Under the pieces are notes generated by a model. It was given only the letters and a program-made list of their open reading frames with translations. It did not search any database and was not told where the DNA came from. Positions 33,663 through 43,668 of a stretch of 64,000 nt of DNA are shown here, in pieces. Every line of letters begins with the position of its first letter. The first letter of the stretch is position 1. Origin of the DNA: Rhizobium oryziradicis (GTDB lineage: Bacteria > Pseudomonadota > Alphaproteobacteria > Rhizobiales > Rhizobiaceae). The position numbers and the translations under genes were made by a program. Where the stretch lies: the NCBI RefSeq assembly GCF_001939045.1, contig NZ_MKIM01000032.1, forward strand, positions 21,384-85,383. The letters run 5' to 3'.

Positions 33663-35028
33663 AGCCGATAACGATGGCGCTGATGTTTTCGCGCACATTG
33701 GCAATCAGCGCTTCCTGCACCAGACTTTCTGCGCCTTCGACGCCCGGACTTTCCAGCAGGATTTCGGCAATCGTCCGCTCTTTCAAGGCGTGAACCAGCG
33801 GATAGCTGCACAGCAACAGCCGATCACCCGCATTGAGCGGCTCGATCAGAGCCTCGGGTAAAAATTGCTGTTCAAGGCCGACACCACGGCGCAAGCGCTT
33901 TTGCAATCCGACACTGACATGATCGCGGGTCAGCGGGCGCATAATGCCATCGCGCAACAGATAACCCCGCGCATCGCCCGCCCATAGCAGCAGCGCTTGG
34001 CCATCCATAAGGGCAGCTGTGATAATGCTGGCATGCAAGGGGCCATGATCACCGCGATTTTGCCGGGCCAGCAGCAGGCTATTGGCACGGCCAAGCTTGC
34101 CCTTAATCTCCTGAATCATCGCTTCAACACTCACCGCCTCGCCAATATCGGTTAAGCTATGGGTCGCCAGTTTTGCGGCCTCGGCAGCAATGGGCTGGTC
34201 GCCAACACCATCGGCAATGGCAAACAAGGCTGGCTTGTCGCACAAAAACAGGGAATCCGCGTTGAGCGAAAACCGGGTACCTGCATGGGTGGCGTAGCCG
34301 TAAGCAATCTTTCGAGGCATTGACGCTTGATGTTCAGCCTGATGAGAACGCGCAGGCTCACGCTCAACTTTTTCGCTCACGGGTGCCGGGCTATCCTGCG
34401 GTTTGGAGCGATTGCTTTCACGAAACAACTGCACAAAGCTCTGTGGAGCCAAGGTTCCCTGAAGTCTCACCCCACGCGAGCGTCCGGTTTCGGTATCAAT
34501 ATACCACCAGAGTGCCGAGGGATCCGTCTGGGCCACGCGACCGCCCTCTTCATCTTCTGGCCGGGGCAAGCGCATCCGCTTCAAACTTGCGGTAAAATGA
34601 CCAATATCAAAATCGCGGGTCAGAGAGGTTTCTGCCAGCCCTTCTGCTGCCATAAACCACGTATGATCCAGATAAAGCGTGCGTGGATGATAGGCAAACT
34701 CATGCAATTGCGCGACAATCAACAGCGGAAAGCTGCGCCCGACTCGGTCCTTGCTGGGCAGCATCACACCGGCGTAGGTTGCATCCCCCCACACACCTTT
34801 TTCAACAATGAAACGCCAAGGCGGTGATGCTGCAAAGATTTTGGGCCAATGGGCACCAAACTCCTGTTCGCAGGCATGCAGGCCACCCCTTATCCATGCG
34901 TCCAGCACCGTGATGGTGTCACGCTCCAACCCTTCCGAGATGAAATCACCATGACTTGGCAATTTCCCGAAAAAGCCAATCCGATCCTGGCCAGATGGCT
35001 TAGGTTTGGGTGCCGAGCGCAACGCCAT
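33640..35028 (-). CDS. tagF-pppA: TagF-PppA fusion, T6SS negative regulator and phosphatase
   Basis: The 462-residue protein has an N-terminal TagF domain (about residues 15-190, FFGKLPSHGDFISEGLER, WRFIVEKGVWGD). A proline- and glutamate-rich linker leads to a C-terminal PP2C phosphatase (about 235-460) with FAIADGVGDQ, LLWAGDARGYLLRDG and RENISAIVI. The last motif has glutamate where PP2C enzymes usually have the metal aspartate (DN to EN). TagF and PppA hold T6SS activity down and oppose PpkA. The same fusion occurs in Agrobacterium. It lies between tssM and ppkA. Confidence 0.9.
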   Translation of the reverse strand: MALRSAPKPKPSGQDRIGFFGKLPSHGDFISEGLERDTITVLDAWIRGGLHACEQEFGAHWPKIFAASPPWRFIVEKGVWGDATYAGVMLPSKDRVGRSFPLLIVAQLHEFAYHPRTLYLDHTWFMAAEGLAETSLTRDFDIGHFTASLKRMRLPRPEDEEGGRVAQTDPSALWWYIDTETGRSRGVRLQGTLAPQSFVQLFRESNRSKPQDSPAPVSEKVEREPARSHQAEHQASMPRKIAYGYATHAGTRFSLNADSLFLCDKPALFAIADGVGDQPIAAEAAKLATHSLTDIGEAVSVEAMIQEIKGKLGRANSLLLARQNRGDHGPLHASIITAALMDGQALLLWAGDARGYLLRDGIMRPLTRDHVSVGLQKRLRRGVGLEQQFLPEALIEPLNAGDRLLLCSYPLVHALKERTIAEILLESPGVEGAESLVQEALIANVRENISAIVIGYGQDDGA

Positions 35029-35062
35029 GGCTTGTCCTCACTTGTTTCAAAACTGGCCCCCA

Positions 35063-38000
35063 TCAAAACTGTGCCGGGCAGGCAAAGTCCGACATGGCCT
35101 TGAGCCGGAAGGGATTGAGCACCGAGCCGAACTGCACATCAAACTCGGCATTCTGCCCCGCATTGTCGAATCTGACCCGAAACAAACCGTCCCGATCACT
35201 TTCGATTTTGGCATCATCAAACAGGCGGAAGGGCGACCAATCGCCATTTTCGGTTTTGGCCTGCTGCCACCCGCCCGGCTGAAACGCAATGCGCGACATG
35301 TTGGCGGGCTGTTTCGATGGCCATGTGATGGATTTCGCCTGAATGGGTCCGTGGAAATAGACCACGCGCTCGCCCTCGATTTCCAGCATCACGGCGTTGG
35401 AGGCATCGGTGAGCGATACAGGTTTCACATTGATGGTCACCTCAGGTGTCTCGCTGCCATTGGGGAAGAAGGACCGATAGATTTTGTCGGCATTCTCAAA
35501 CTGGGCAATGGCCCCACTTGGGATTCCGGCCGCGCCAAACGTGCCTTTCCAACCCCATGGCGAGCTGGTTTGATCGACAAAAGGCTCCAGCCTTTGCTTG
35601 AAGAATGTCTGGAACAGGCCCTTAGGCCCAAACAGACGGACAAAATCACCCATCGTCACATCGCGCTTGGCGTTGCGATCAAACGGATAGCGGCCCGTAA
35701 TGGCCGTCGAGCAAAGGCTTGCGCCTTCCGCCGCCCAGAGATCGGAAATACGGCTGCGGGCAGATTTGACCGCAAGCGAGCCAATGTCAGCGGCAAGCCC
35801 GGCCATCCAGCCATCCAGCGGTGCAGGCAGGCGACGCGCCTCTTGCAACAGATCCTGATTGGATTTGGTCAACTGGCTATCAACATCAAACACTTTGGCA
35901 ACCTCGGCCGATGAGGTCGCCGAGCGGGACAGTTGGTCGTGCAAATTATCCAAAAGCGGCAGGATTGCATCAACCTGTGCCAGATTTTTGCTATCAGAGG
36001 CGCTCTTTCCCGAAGCATCGGCCGCGGGCGCATCCAGTGCGTCGCGCAATTTTCCATAAGGGTCCGGGGCCGCCATGGTCGAGGTCAGCATGGCAGCAAT
36101 GGTATCATCATTGCCAGACGACACCGTTGTGACAGTCGCCGTTCCATATCCTTGCGGACGCAGATCTGTGGCTTGCGCAATGGAGCGCGCCGCAAGCCCA
36201 ATGATATTGCGCTCATTGGACAGAATACGGGTTGTTTCAGCCGCATCCCCCAGACTTTGCGATGGCTTGACCGTGATGTCGCTCAACACAGTGGCCCATT
36301 TTTGCTCAAAGCGGTCAAAATAGATCTGAAGGGCAGCTTGCGACACGGCCTCAAGGGTCTGGCCCTTGATTTGCGTGTCCGAACCCCGCACCCAATCTTC
36401 CCGCATGGCCTCGCGGGCGGCATCGGCCAGACCGGGCAGAACAATGTTTCGATATCCGGTAGCCGTGAACAGCCCCTCGACACCTTCTGTCAGCGGTGCA
36501 CCGGAGGTGCGCATAAAGGCCTTATCACCCAAAGGGCCAAAGGCCTGCGCTGGCAACCAAGGTGCGGTTGCGCGGGCTTTCCGCGACCCCGCCAGAATAT
36601 CATAGGCCCGCTCGGCAACACTTTGGCTGGCAATCGTGGCCTGCGCCTTGGCAATCAGCCTGCTGTCCAGCTCAATCGGCGGCAGGGAGCCTGCCGCCAT
36701 GGCATGGGCATGCTGAGTGAGGGCGCGGCGGGTGGCCGCACGCCCTTCACCGGGATAGAGCGCGTTGAACATCTGTTCCGCCTGATAGGAGACGAAATCG
36801 CGATCCAGTTTTCCAAGTCCGCCCAGCATCTCATACAGTTTGAGGGCGTTGAAGGTCTGCGTTACGTCTTTCTCATTGGTCAGATCGCGCTGCAATTCCA
36901 CCAGCATGCGCGGCAAAAGCAGGCTGTTTAAGGCCCGCTGATAGGCATCGCGCTGGCGGCTGGCAATCTTGTCGGCCTGATTAAGCCCAAAGCTCGCCAC
37001 CCAGACATGCCGCTCGGCAAAACCATCCGTGACCGAGCGCAAGCTATCCAATGCCGGAAGCACGCGCAGAAAATCGGCATCATCCACATCGCGCACTTTG
37101 ACGCCCAAAATCAGCTTGTCATAGGCGTTGAGTTTTTCATCGGCGGCAATCAAGGCCATGCGATTTTGGTAATAGGTCGTGGCCCAGCCGGTAAACACAA
37201 TGGCAACGGCGGCAATGGCCAGCCCATAAGACACCCGGCGCAGCAACAGTTGACGATAGGAAAGGCGCTTGTCGCGGGCCACAAGGGCCGCTTCATTGAA
37301 CACCACCTCTTTGAAAAGACGTGGCAGAAAATAGCTGCGTCGTGCCCTTGGAATGCTGCTGGCCGCCGCCGTTTCCTCGCCCTGGGTTGCCGAGACAAAA
37401 TAAAGACCGCGAATGAGCGGGGCCTCAACCAGCGCCGAGCCAGCAGACAGCTCCACCAGCGCATCGTGCAGCTTCTCTTGCAGGCTGGCAAGCTCAGCCG
37501 GGAACTTGAAAATCCGTCCCCTGAGTTCGGTGCTCTGTTCCTGTTGCAACCGTTCAACCAGCATGGCATCAACGCGCTGCTGCAACAGCGAAAATTCCTC
37601 GTTGAAGCGCTCAGGCAGGGTTTTTGCCCCATAGCTCTCGTCAAGGCCAAAGGTCATGCCCCAGACCTGTTCACGGTCGCTTTTGTTGAAACCGTCGTAA
37701 AACTCGACAAATCCGGTGAGCAAATCGGCTTTGGTCAACAGCACATAGACCGGCGCGCGCGCGCCCAGATATTCATCCAGCTCAGACAGACGCTTGCGAA
37801 TAGCGCGTAATTCTTCGCGCTGGGCTTCCGGGTCGCGGGTCATCAAATCGCCGATCGACAGCGTGACCAGCGCGCCATTGACCGGCTGCGAGCGGCGATA
37901 GCGCCGAAGCAGCCCCAAAAAGCCTTCCCATCCGGCTTTGGACGAGCCGTCCAGATCGTCCTGCGTGGTGTAGCGTCCGGCAGTGTCGATCAGGATCGCT

Positions 38001-38551
38001 TCATCGGCAAACCACCAATTGCAATTGCGCGTGCCGCCAATGCCTTTGATGGCGTCGCTGCCCAGCGCTTCGCCCAGCGGAAATTGCAGGCCCGAATTGG
38101 TCAAGGCCGTGGTTTTGCCAGAGCCAGGTGCTCCAAAAATCACATACCACGGCAAATCATACATATAGCCGAAGCGTTTTTTGGTGATGCGCTGCAACAG
38201 CGCCATCGCTTCCTTCAAGCGTGTTTGGATTTCACCAACTTCGGCATTGCGGCTGGCCAGCGCCTGCTGCTCGATGCTGTCAACCAGCTCGGCGTCCTGT
38301 TTGCGAGCGCGCAGCGTGGTGATCGCCATATAGATCAGCCACACGGCAACAATCGCAACAATGGTCCAGATTCTTGCCGTCGAGGTGGCAAAGGGCTTGA
38401 AGCTGCCAAACGCCAGAAGATAACCGTAGAACCAGATGATCACGCAGATCGCAATCACCCAAATGACAGAGATAAAGCGTCTGCCAACAATGCCCGCATA
38501 GCTATCCACATAGGAGCGGATCGAATAAAAATAGCTGAGAGGATTGATCAT
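35063..38551 (-). CDS. tssM: TssM (IcmF/ImpL) inner-membrane T6SS component
   Basis: The 1162-residue protein has two membrane helices near residues 25-48 and 60-78, a cytoplasmic P-loop GAPGSGKTT at 140-148 with DTAGRYTTQDD downstream, and a long periplasmic part containing a further hydrophobic stretch near residue 440. It is the core of the membrane complex with TssL. The intact Walker A matches Agrobacterium TssM, in which ATP hydrolysis matters. It overlaps the tssL stop by four bases. No tssJ lipoprotein gene is present here. Confidence 0.95.
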   Translation of the reverse strand: MINPLSYFYSIRSYVDSYAGIVGRRFISVIWVIAICVIIWFYGYLLAFGSFKPFATSTARIWTIVAIVAVWLIYMAITTLRARKQDAELVDSIEQQALASRNAEVGEIQTRLKEAMALLQRITKKRFGYMYDLPWYVIFGAPGSGKTTALTNSGLQFPLGEALGSDAIKGIGGTRNCNWWFADEAILIDTAGRYTTQDDLDGSSKAGWEGFLGLLRRYRRSQPVNGALVTLSIGDLMTRDPEAQREELRAIRKRLSELDEYLGARAPVYVLLTKADLLTGFVEFYDGFNKSDREQVWGMTFGLDESYGAKTLPERFNEEFSLLQQRVDAMLVERLQQEQSTELRGRIFKFPAELASLQEKLHDALVELSAGSALVEAPLIRGLYFVSATQGEETAAASSIPRARRSYFLPRLFKEVVFNEAALVARDKRLSYRQLLLRRVSYGLAIAAVAIVFTGWATTYYQNRMALIAADEKLNAYDKLILGVKVRDVDDADFLRVLPALDSLRSVTDGFAERHVWVASFGLNQADKIASRQRDAYQRALNSLLLPRMLVELQRDLTNEKDVTQTFNALKLYEMLGGLGKLDRDFVSYQAEQMFNALYPGEGRAATRRALTQHAHAMAAGSLPPIELDSRLIAKAQATIASQSVAERAYDILAGSRKARATAPWLPAQAFGPLGDKAFMRTSGAPLTEGVEGLFTATGYRNIVLPGLADAAREAMREDWVRGSDTQIKGQTLEAVSQAALQIYFDRFEQKWATVLSDITVKPSQSLGDAAETTRILSNERNIIGLAARSIAQATDLRPQGYGTATVTTVSSGNDDTIAAMLTSTMAAPDPYGKLRDALDAPAADASGKSASDSKNLAQVDAILPLLDNLHDQLSRSATSSAEVAKVFDVDSQLTKSNQDLLQEARRLPAPLDGWMAGLAADIGSLAVKSARSRISDLWAAEGASLCSTAITGRYPFDRNAKRDVTMGDFVRLFGPKGLFQTFFKQRLEPFVDQTSSPWGWKGTFGAAGIPSGAIAQFENADKIYRSFFPNGSETPEVTINVKPVSLTDASNAVMLEIEGERVVYFHGPIQAKSITWPSKQPANMSRIAFQPGGWQQAKTENGDWSPFRLFDDAKIESDRDGLFRVRFDNAGQNAEFDVQFGSVLNPFRLKAMSDFACPAQF

Positions 38552-40065
38552 GGCTTTCCTCCCTGCTGCGGTTTGCCGCTCTGATCATCCACCTGAACGG
38601 GGGGCGAAAAAATCCCGGCATCGGAGAGCTTTTCATCCGGATTGGTCAAAACCAGAATTTCCGTTCTGCGGTTCATTTCTCGGCCTTCTGCGGTGGAATT
38701 ATCGGCAATCGGGTCACTGTCGGCACGCCCCTCGGTCAAGATCGCATCGCTTCCGGCGTAAGCTGCCAGAATATCGCCAACCGCCTTGGCTCTCGCCTCG
38801 GACAAATGCCAATTCGAGGGGAACTGCACCGTTTTGATCGGCACATTGTCGGTATAGCCAATCACCACAGCGCGGAATTTCTCGGCGGCCAAAGCACCCC
38901 CGATGCGCTGGATCAGATCTTTAAATTTGGCGCTGACATCGGCACTTCCCGTATCGAAAAGCCCGGAATTGTTGATGCGAATCCGCAGGCGTCCGTTGAC
39001 ATCCGACAAGGACACCAATTTCTTTTCCACCTCGGGCTGAAGGAAGGCCATCAGGTTTTGCAGCCGGCTTGGTGGCTGCGGCGCTTCGACTTTCACAGGC
39101 TCTTTTGGTGGGGTCTCAATCTTTTCCGGCAGCTTGGCAGGGGTCTCCGGCGGCGGTGTGGGCACGGTGATCAGCACGCTTGGGGCTGCACGCGGCTCAA
39201 GTGCTGCCAGTCTCTGGAAGGTTCTATCTGATGTATCGTTCAAGATCAGCGTGAAAAACAGATAGCCAAGCCCAAACGCCAGCGCCAGAACCGACAAAAG
39301 GGTCCAGAGCGCCGCCATGGTCTGCAAGGGTTTGTGACGGGCATTCACGCCCTGCCAATGGGGCGAAAGTTCGCGCTCAAACACGCCATATTGGCCAAGA
39401 AGAGTTTTGTAGAGGCTATCGCGGATGCGTGCCAGCTCAAGTGCGCCGCGCGACGATACACGGGTGCGGCCTTCAAAGGCCAGTGACAGGCTGAGATAGA
39501 TCAGCAGCAGCAGATCCTTGTTGGCCCCCGGCGATTGGTGAAAATGATCGAGGATATCAAACACCCGATCGCCGCCGGTCACGTCATTGTGGAAGGTCGA
39601 GACAAGGCCTGAGCGCGCCCAGCCAGCCCGCACACCCCACGGCTTGGACAGCACCACATCATCCACCGTTGCGCAGATGACATAATGCGCCGCACGGGCG
39701 CGCTCCGGGCTGATGCGGGCGCTGGCCAGATCCCGCTCATAGCGGTTCACCGCTTCAATGCAGACGCGGCGCAGCTCTTGCGTATCCGGCTCGGCTTCAA
39801 GATAGCGAAGCGCATGCGCCAGATTGAGAAGGGCTGCTGCCGAGCGTACCAACACCGGCATTTCATGGCTGCCGAAGCGAAAATTGTCGATCAGGTGATT
39901 GACGGACACGCCACCGCCTTGTCTGGCTGCCGGATCGCCGCCGTCGACCACACTGTTGAGCAAATCGGAGACATTTTTTGCCGTCTCGTCCTGCAGCTGT
40001 TTTTCCTGCGTGACTTCGACAACGGTTGGCATGTCCTGCCAGTGGGAAGGCCGTTCTTCGCTCAT
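38548..40065 (-). CDS. tssL: TssL (DotU/ImpK) with C-terminal OmpA peptidoglycan-binding domain
   Basis: The 505-residue protein has an N-terminal DotU domain (about 60-240), a single membrane helix near 255-275 (MAALWTLLSVLALAFGLGYL) and a proline-rich spacer. The OmpA-like domain holds GYTDNVPI, NWHLSEARA and GREMNRRTEI. The start overlapping the tssK stop as ATGA was chosen over one five codons earlier. With it, T14 lies in QDMPTVVEV, the residue number I recall as the PpkA target in Agrobacterium TssL. It anchors the T6SS to the cell wall and recruits the sheath through Fha. Confidence 0.94.
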   Translation of the reverse strand: MSEERPSHWQDMPTVVEVTQEKQLQDETAKNVSDLLNSVVDGGDPAARQGGGVSVNHLIDNFRFGSHEMPVLVRSAAALLNLAHALRYLEAEPDTQELRRVCIEAVNRYERDLASARISPERARAAHYVICATVDDVVLSKPWGVRAGWARSGLVSTFHNDVTGGDRVFDILDHFHQSPGANKDLLLLIYLSLSLAFEGRTRVSSRGALELARIRDSLYKTLLGQYGVFERELSPHWQGVNARHKPLQTMAALWTLLSVLALAFGLGYLFFTLILNDTSDRTFQRLAALEPRAAPSVLITVPTPPPETPAKLPEKIETPPKEPVKVEAPQPPSRLQNLMAFLQPEVEKKLVSLSDVNGRLRIRINNSGLFDTGSADVSAKFKDLIQRIGGALAAEKFRAVVIGYTDNVPIKTVQFPSNWHLSEARAKAVGDILAAYAGSDAILTEGRADSDPIADNSTAEGREMNRRTEILVLTNPDEKLSDAGIFSPPVQVDDQSGKPQQGGKP

Positions 40066-41402
40066 TCTCTCAAGGCCCATAGTTCCATCTCAAGGCCGGG
40101 AAATTCGCCAGCGAGATGCAGCGCAATTGCGCCAGATGTTTCCAATTGTTTCCAAAGCGGTACTTTGGTGTCGAGCTCGAAATAGATCGTGCCCGAACGA
40201 TAGGGCAATTGGCGCGGCAGAACCGGCAATGGCCGCACCGGAATGCCGGGCAGGGCCACATTGACCAGCTCGGCAATTTTCTCCACGGGGCCAACCTTGA
40301 TTTGCGCTGGCAATTTGCGCCGCACATCTTCCGCCGACATTTCGGCGCGCACGGCCAGAACAAAGCCCGCATCTTTCAGCAGGCTGCGATCGTTCAGCGT
40401 TCCGACCCGCACCCCATGGCGCCGCTCGATCAGCTCGATGGCAACCGCCGCCTGTTCCAGCACCGACGAGAGCGATGTGCGCAGATCGTCGATCACGGCA
40501 GCAAATGTTGCCTTCAGATCATCATGGCGATAGGCCGGAAAATCGGTGGCGCGTTTGCTCTCCATGGTGAAGGTGGCAATTTCACCGGCCAGCTGAATGC
40601 AATGCTCATAAAACACCATGGGGTGAATGCGCGTCGCATTGGCCAGCAGATGCTTGAGCAGCGGATCGGCCCGGTTGAGAATTTGCAAAAGGAAGTAATC
40701 GCCCACTTCGGCTGTGCCGCGAATGGTCGGATCGCCAATGCGTTCGGCAATCGCCGTTGCACGGTGGCGCACAATGCCCAGCAATTCCGTCATCAATTCA
40801 TTGAGCCTTGATGCCGCAGCACAGCTCAGGCTGGGTGGAATAAAATCGGGATCGAGGATCACCGCCCGGTCAGAGCGCACCTCCACCACCCGCGCCAGCC
40901 CGATCAGCTCATAACCGGCCAGATTATCGCCGGTCTTGAGGAATTTCAGGTTCAATCGGGCAACATCAATCGGCGCAATGAAATCGGTGTCAATATTGGC
41001 ATCCGGCGCTTCATAATTGGACGCCACCACCCGCACGCTGTTGGCCGTGGCAGCCCCTTGGGCTGCCATATCTGCCTTGCCCGGCTGTCGGGCCGGAAGT
41101 GCCAGATAGATAATGGCGTTCTTGGTGTTTTCATCCAGATCAAGAGCGCTTGGAAGATCGGCATCTTCCGGCGCATCAAAGGGCGTGCCATCGGGCAGCA
41201 AACCACGCAGGTTGGACAGGGCAAACTGGCCAATGGCCAGCGCGCTGCGATCTATTCCGATTTCCAGCAAGCCCCACGGATAGGGCGACAGGCTGCGGGT
41301 GATCGAGCGGACCAGCCGCTCTGTCCATCGGTCTGCCTGTTGGAAATGCTGCACACGAAGAAACATGCCCTCGGTCCAGGCAACGCGGTTTTCATGCCTC
41401 AT
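40062..41402 (-). CDS. tssK: TssK baseplate component
   Basis: The 446-residue protein has the TssK/ImpJ signature VAWTEGMFLRVQHFQQADRW at its N-terminus and is of normal length. TssK links the baseplate (TssEFG) to the TssLM membrane complex. It overlaps the fha stop by 11 bases and the tssL start by four bases, so translation is coupled along the operon. Confidence 0.95.
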   Translation of the reverse strand: MRHENRVAWTEGMFLRVQHFQQADRWTERLVRSITRSLSPYPWGLLEIGIDRSALAIGQFALSNLRGLLPDGTPFDAPEDADLPSALDLDENTKNAIIYLALPARQPGKADMAAQGAATANSVRVVASNYEAPDANIDTDFIAPIDVARLNLKFLKTGDNLAGYELIGLARVVEVRSDRAVILDPDFIPPSLSCAAASRLNELMTELLGIVRHRATAIAERIGDPTIRGTAEVGDYFLLQILNRADPLLKHLLANATRIHPMVFYEHCIQLAGEIATFTMESKRATDFPAYRHDDLKATFAAVIDDLRTSLSSVLEQAAVAIELIERRHGVRVGTLNDRSLLKDAGFVLAVRAEMSAEDVRRKLPAQIKVGPVEKIAELVNVALPGIPVRPLPVLPRQLPYRSGTIYFELDTKVPLWKQLETSGAIALHLAGEFPGLEMELWALRE

Positions 41403-42624
41403 CTTTTGTGTCTACCCCCTTGAAAGTCTCAGGCTCGGCTGCTGGCTCTGGCGCAATGGCAGGCTCACCCGTTGCAGCACGGCGAATAAAATCCTTGATC
41501 GAAATGGTCTGGCCAGCCTCTTCAAACTGCTGGCGATAGGCGCTCCAATAGTCCCGGCCACGCAAAAACGGCAGGCGGGGTTGCTCGGCATCCACACGGG
41601 CCTCGACAATTCTTGGATCGAGCGTGTGGCTTGCTTCGCGCATCACTCTTTCAAGCGCATCGCTCAAGCGACGCTGACGCTCAACAAGATGCTCAAGATG
41701 ACGGATAATCTCCGCACCATCCGTGACGGGCAATCGCGCCGCATCATCCGACTGCATGCCAAGTGTGGCAAAGCAATCGGCACTGGCCGCGTCCAGACGC
41801 GCAAGCGTCTTGGCAAGGGTTTGCAACAGCCGCGCATCCATGCATGCAGAGGGTGCAACACGCTTTGAATCCGGTTTGGACGGCTCGGCGAAAATCTCGT
41901 CAAAATCGCTGCGCGACACAGGTGCCGGATCAGCCTCCATGATCGCAGCTTCATCCGATGCCACATCTTTTATGCGCTTTGGCGGTGCAACGCTGACCAC
42001 CGTTCTGGTGGCGTTATGGTGCTCAAGCTGGCTGCCATAATCTTCGTCTTCAAACCAGTTGTCGGGCAGAACGGTTGAAGACCCCTTCACCTCCGGCGGG
42101 CCGCTCCAGCCAATATCGACATTGCGCGTCAAGGTTTTTCCGCTTTTGCCTGACGACGTTGGGGCCACGGCCCATGGTTCTTCGGCCACGCGCTCGCCCA
42201 TAATGCCACGGGCGGTTTTGCCATTGGGGGCAATATCGGACAGGATCGACGAAATGGTCAGCGATTCATCACTGAGCGGCAAGGAAGACACCGGATCACC
42301 AAGATCCTCCTCCACTTCACCAATGATGGTGACAGTGAAGGCGTGGCCGCGAATATCGATCACCGAGCCATTTTTCAGCGGGCTGGTTTCGCCTTCCATC
42401 AGGGTTTTGCCATCAACCACCGTGCCATTGGCGCTCTGGTCTGACAGGCTAAAGCCTTTGCTATCGCGAAAAATCGTGCAATGCAGCTTGGAAACGCGGC
42501 GCGTATCATCTTCAATTTGCCAATCGCATTCGCGTGAGCGCCCAAGCGTGCGCCGCCCGTGCTCGATGGCCCATATGGATTGACGACTATCCGTTTTGAC
42601 TTTGGGACGCAGCTCCAGCCTCAT
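41392..42624 (-). CDS. fha: Fha, forkhead-associated T6SS regulator
   Basis: The 410-residue protein has an N-terminal FHA domain (about 20-95: RTLGRSRECDWQIEDDTRRV, SKLHCTIF, SDQSANGTVVDG) that binds phosphothreonine. A low-complexity middle and a C-terminal helical region (about 280-370) typical of TagH/ImpI follow. In Agrobacterium Fha binds phosphorylated TssL. ATGA-type overlap with tssG and 11-base overlap with tssK. Confidence 0.92.
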   Translation of the reverse strand: MRLELRPKVKTDSRQSIWAIEHGRRTLGRSRECDWQIEDDTRRVSKLHCTIFRDSKGFSLSDQSANGTVVDGKTLMEGETSPLKNGSVIDIRGHAFTVTIIGEVEEDLGDPVSSLPLSDESLTISSILSDIAPNGKTARGIMGERVAEEPWAVAPTSSGKSGKTLTRNVDIGWSGPPEVKGSSTVLPDNWFEDEDYGSQLEHHNATRTVVSVAPPKRIKDVASDEAAIMEADPAPVSRSDFDEIFAEPSKPDSKRVAPSACMDARLLQTLAKTLARLDAASADCFATLGMQSDDAARLPVTDGAEIIRHLEHLVERQRRLSDALERVMREASHTLDPRIVEARVDAEQPRLPFLRGRDYWSAYRQQFEEAGQTISIKDFIRRAATGEPAIAPEPAAEPETFKGVDTKDEA

Positions 42625-43658
42625 GCCGCCGCTCCTGCCGGTTTGATGGCAAGCGCTGCCTGCCGCTCGGTCACAATCGCATCCGTACTATCACGCGAAG
42701 GCTCTGCAACCCGCGCCCAGCTGTTCCAGCCAAGACGAGCGGGCATGGCTGCGTCGCCCATTTGGCAAAAGGGCACATCTTCCTTTTTCAAAATCACCTG
42801 CGCATCAATTTCAAACCCGCTGCCCACGAACAGCCGCGCCAGTGCAAACATATCTCTCAGACGCCGCCCGCCAGGAGCCAGCGTCAGATAATCGGCATAG
42901 TTCACCGGGCCAATGACAATGCGAAACGCCCCGCTCATATCCAGCGCCTTGCTGCCAGCCATGGCGGAAACACCAAGGCGGGGAGGGGTTGCGCCGCCCA
43001 TCTGGCTCAATTCTTCTGGCGCAACCGAGACCCAGCGCGGGCGAAATTGCTCGATGCGGATGGGAAGGCGTGAAAACTCTTCCAGCATGGCACGCAAGCT
43101 TGCAGCATTGCGCGTGCGGTCCGCAAAAAAGCCCGCAAACCGCAGGATCACATTTTCATCGACCCCGGCTGTCTCCACCATTCTGGCCGTGCCAAAACCT
43201 GCCAGCGACAAAAGCGCCTTGCGAAAGGTGTTGTCTTCCCGCCGTTTGCTCCAGCGCAGACGCCGCGCCAGCCGGTATTTTTCCGCGGCTTCCACAAACA
43301 GTTCGGAAAACCGCGTGGCAAACAGGCTGACAAAACTGGTCAGCGCCCGCGATTTGTTGCGCTCTTCGCGCAACAGCAGCTCATTATATTCCGGTGGCAT
43401 GGAGCCAAGCGGCCCGACAAGCGCGGCTAGTGCCGATTTAAGCTCAAATTTGCCTTTGCGTTGGCGAAAACCGCTGACTGCCAAGGGCGTCGGCTCTATG
43501 CCCAGATGCGGCGCAATCTCCAACTCGCCATCTTGCGCAAGGTGCTGTGCGAGGCGAAAGGCCGTTGTCGGCTCAAAATGGGCCGGGTCTTGCTGCAAAC
43601 GGGCGGCAAGCTTTTCGCGCTCTGTGTCACTTTGCGGGTTTGTCATGTGAACATTCAT
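42621..43658 (-). CDS. tssG: TssG baseplate component
   Basis: The 345-residue protein of the TssG/ImpH family has FRLAQHLAQDGELEIAPHLG near the start and RIEQFRPRW, GPVNYADYLTLAPGG in the C-terminal half. The start was chosen at 43658 because GGGGG lies six bases upstream and ten bases separate it from the tssF stop; the open frame upstream runs into tssF. It forms the baseplate wedge with TssE, TssF and TssK. Confidence 0.92.
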   Translation of the reverse strand: MNVHMTNPQSDTEREKLAARLQQDPAHFEPTTAFRLAQHLAQDGELEIAPHLGIEPTPLAVSGFRQRKGKFELKSALAALVGPLGSMPPEYNELLLREERNKSRALTSFVSLFATRFSELFVEAAEKYRLARRLRWSKRREDNTFRKALLSLAGFGTARMVETAGVDENVILRFAGFFADRTRNAASLRAMLEEFSRLPIRIEQFRPRWVSVAPEELSQMGGATPPRLGVSAMAGSKALDMSGAFRIVIGPVNYADYLTLAPGGRRLRDMFALARLFVGSGFEIDAQVILKKEDVPFCQMGDAAMPARLGWNSWARVAEPSRDSTDAIVTERQAALAIKPAGAAA

Positions 43659-43668
43659 GATCATCCCC

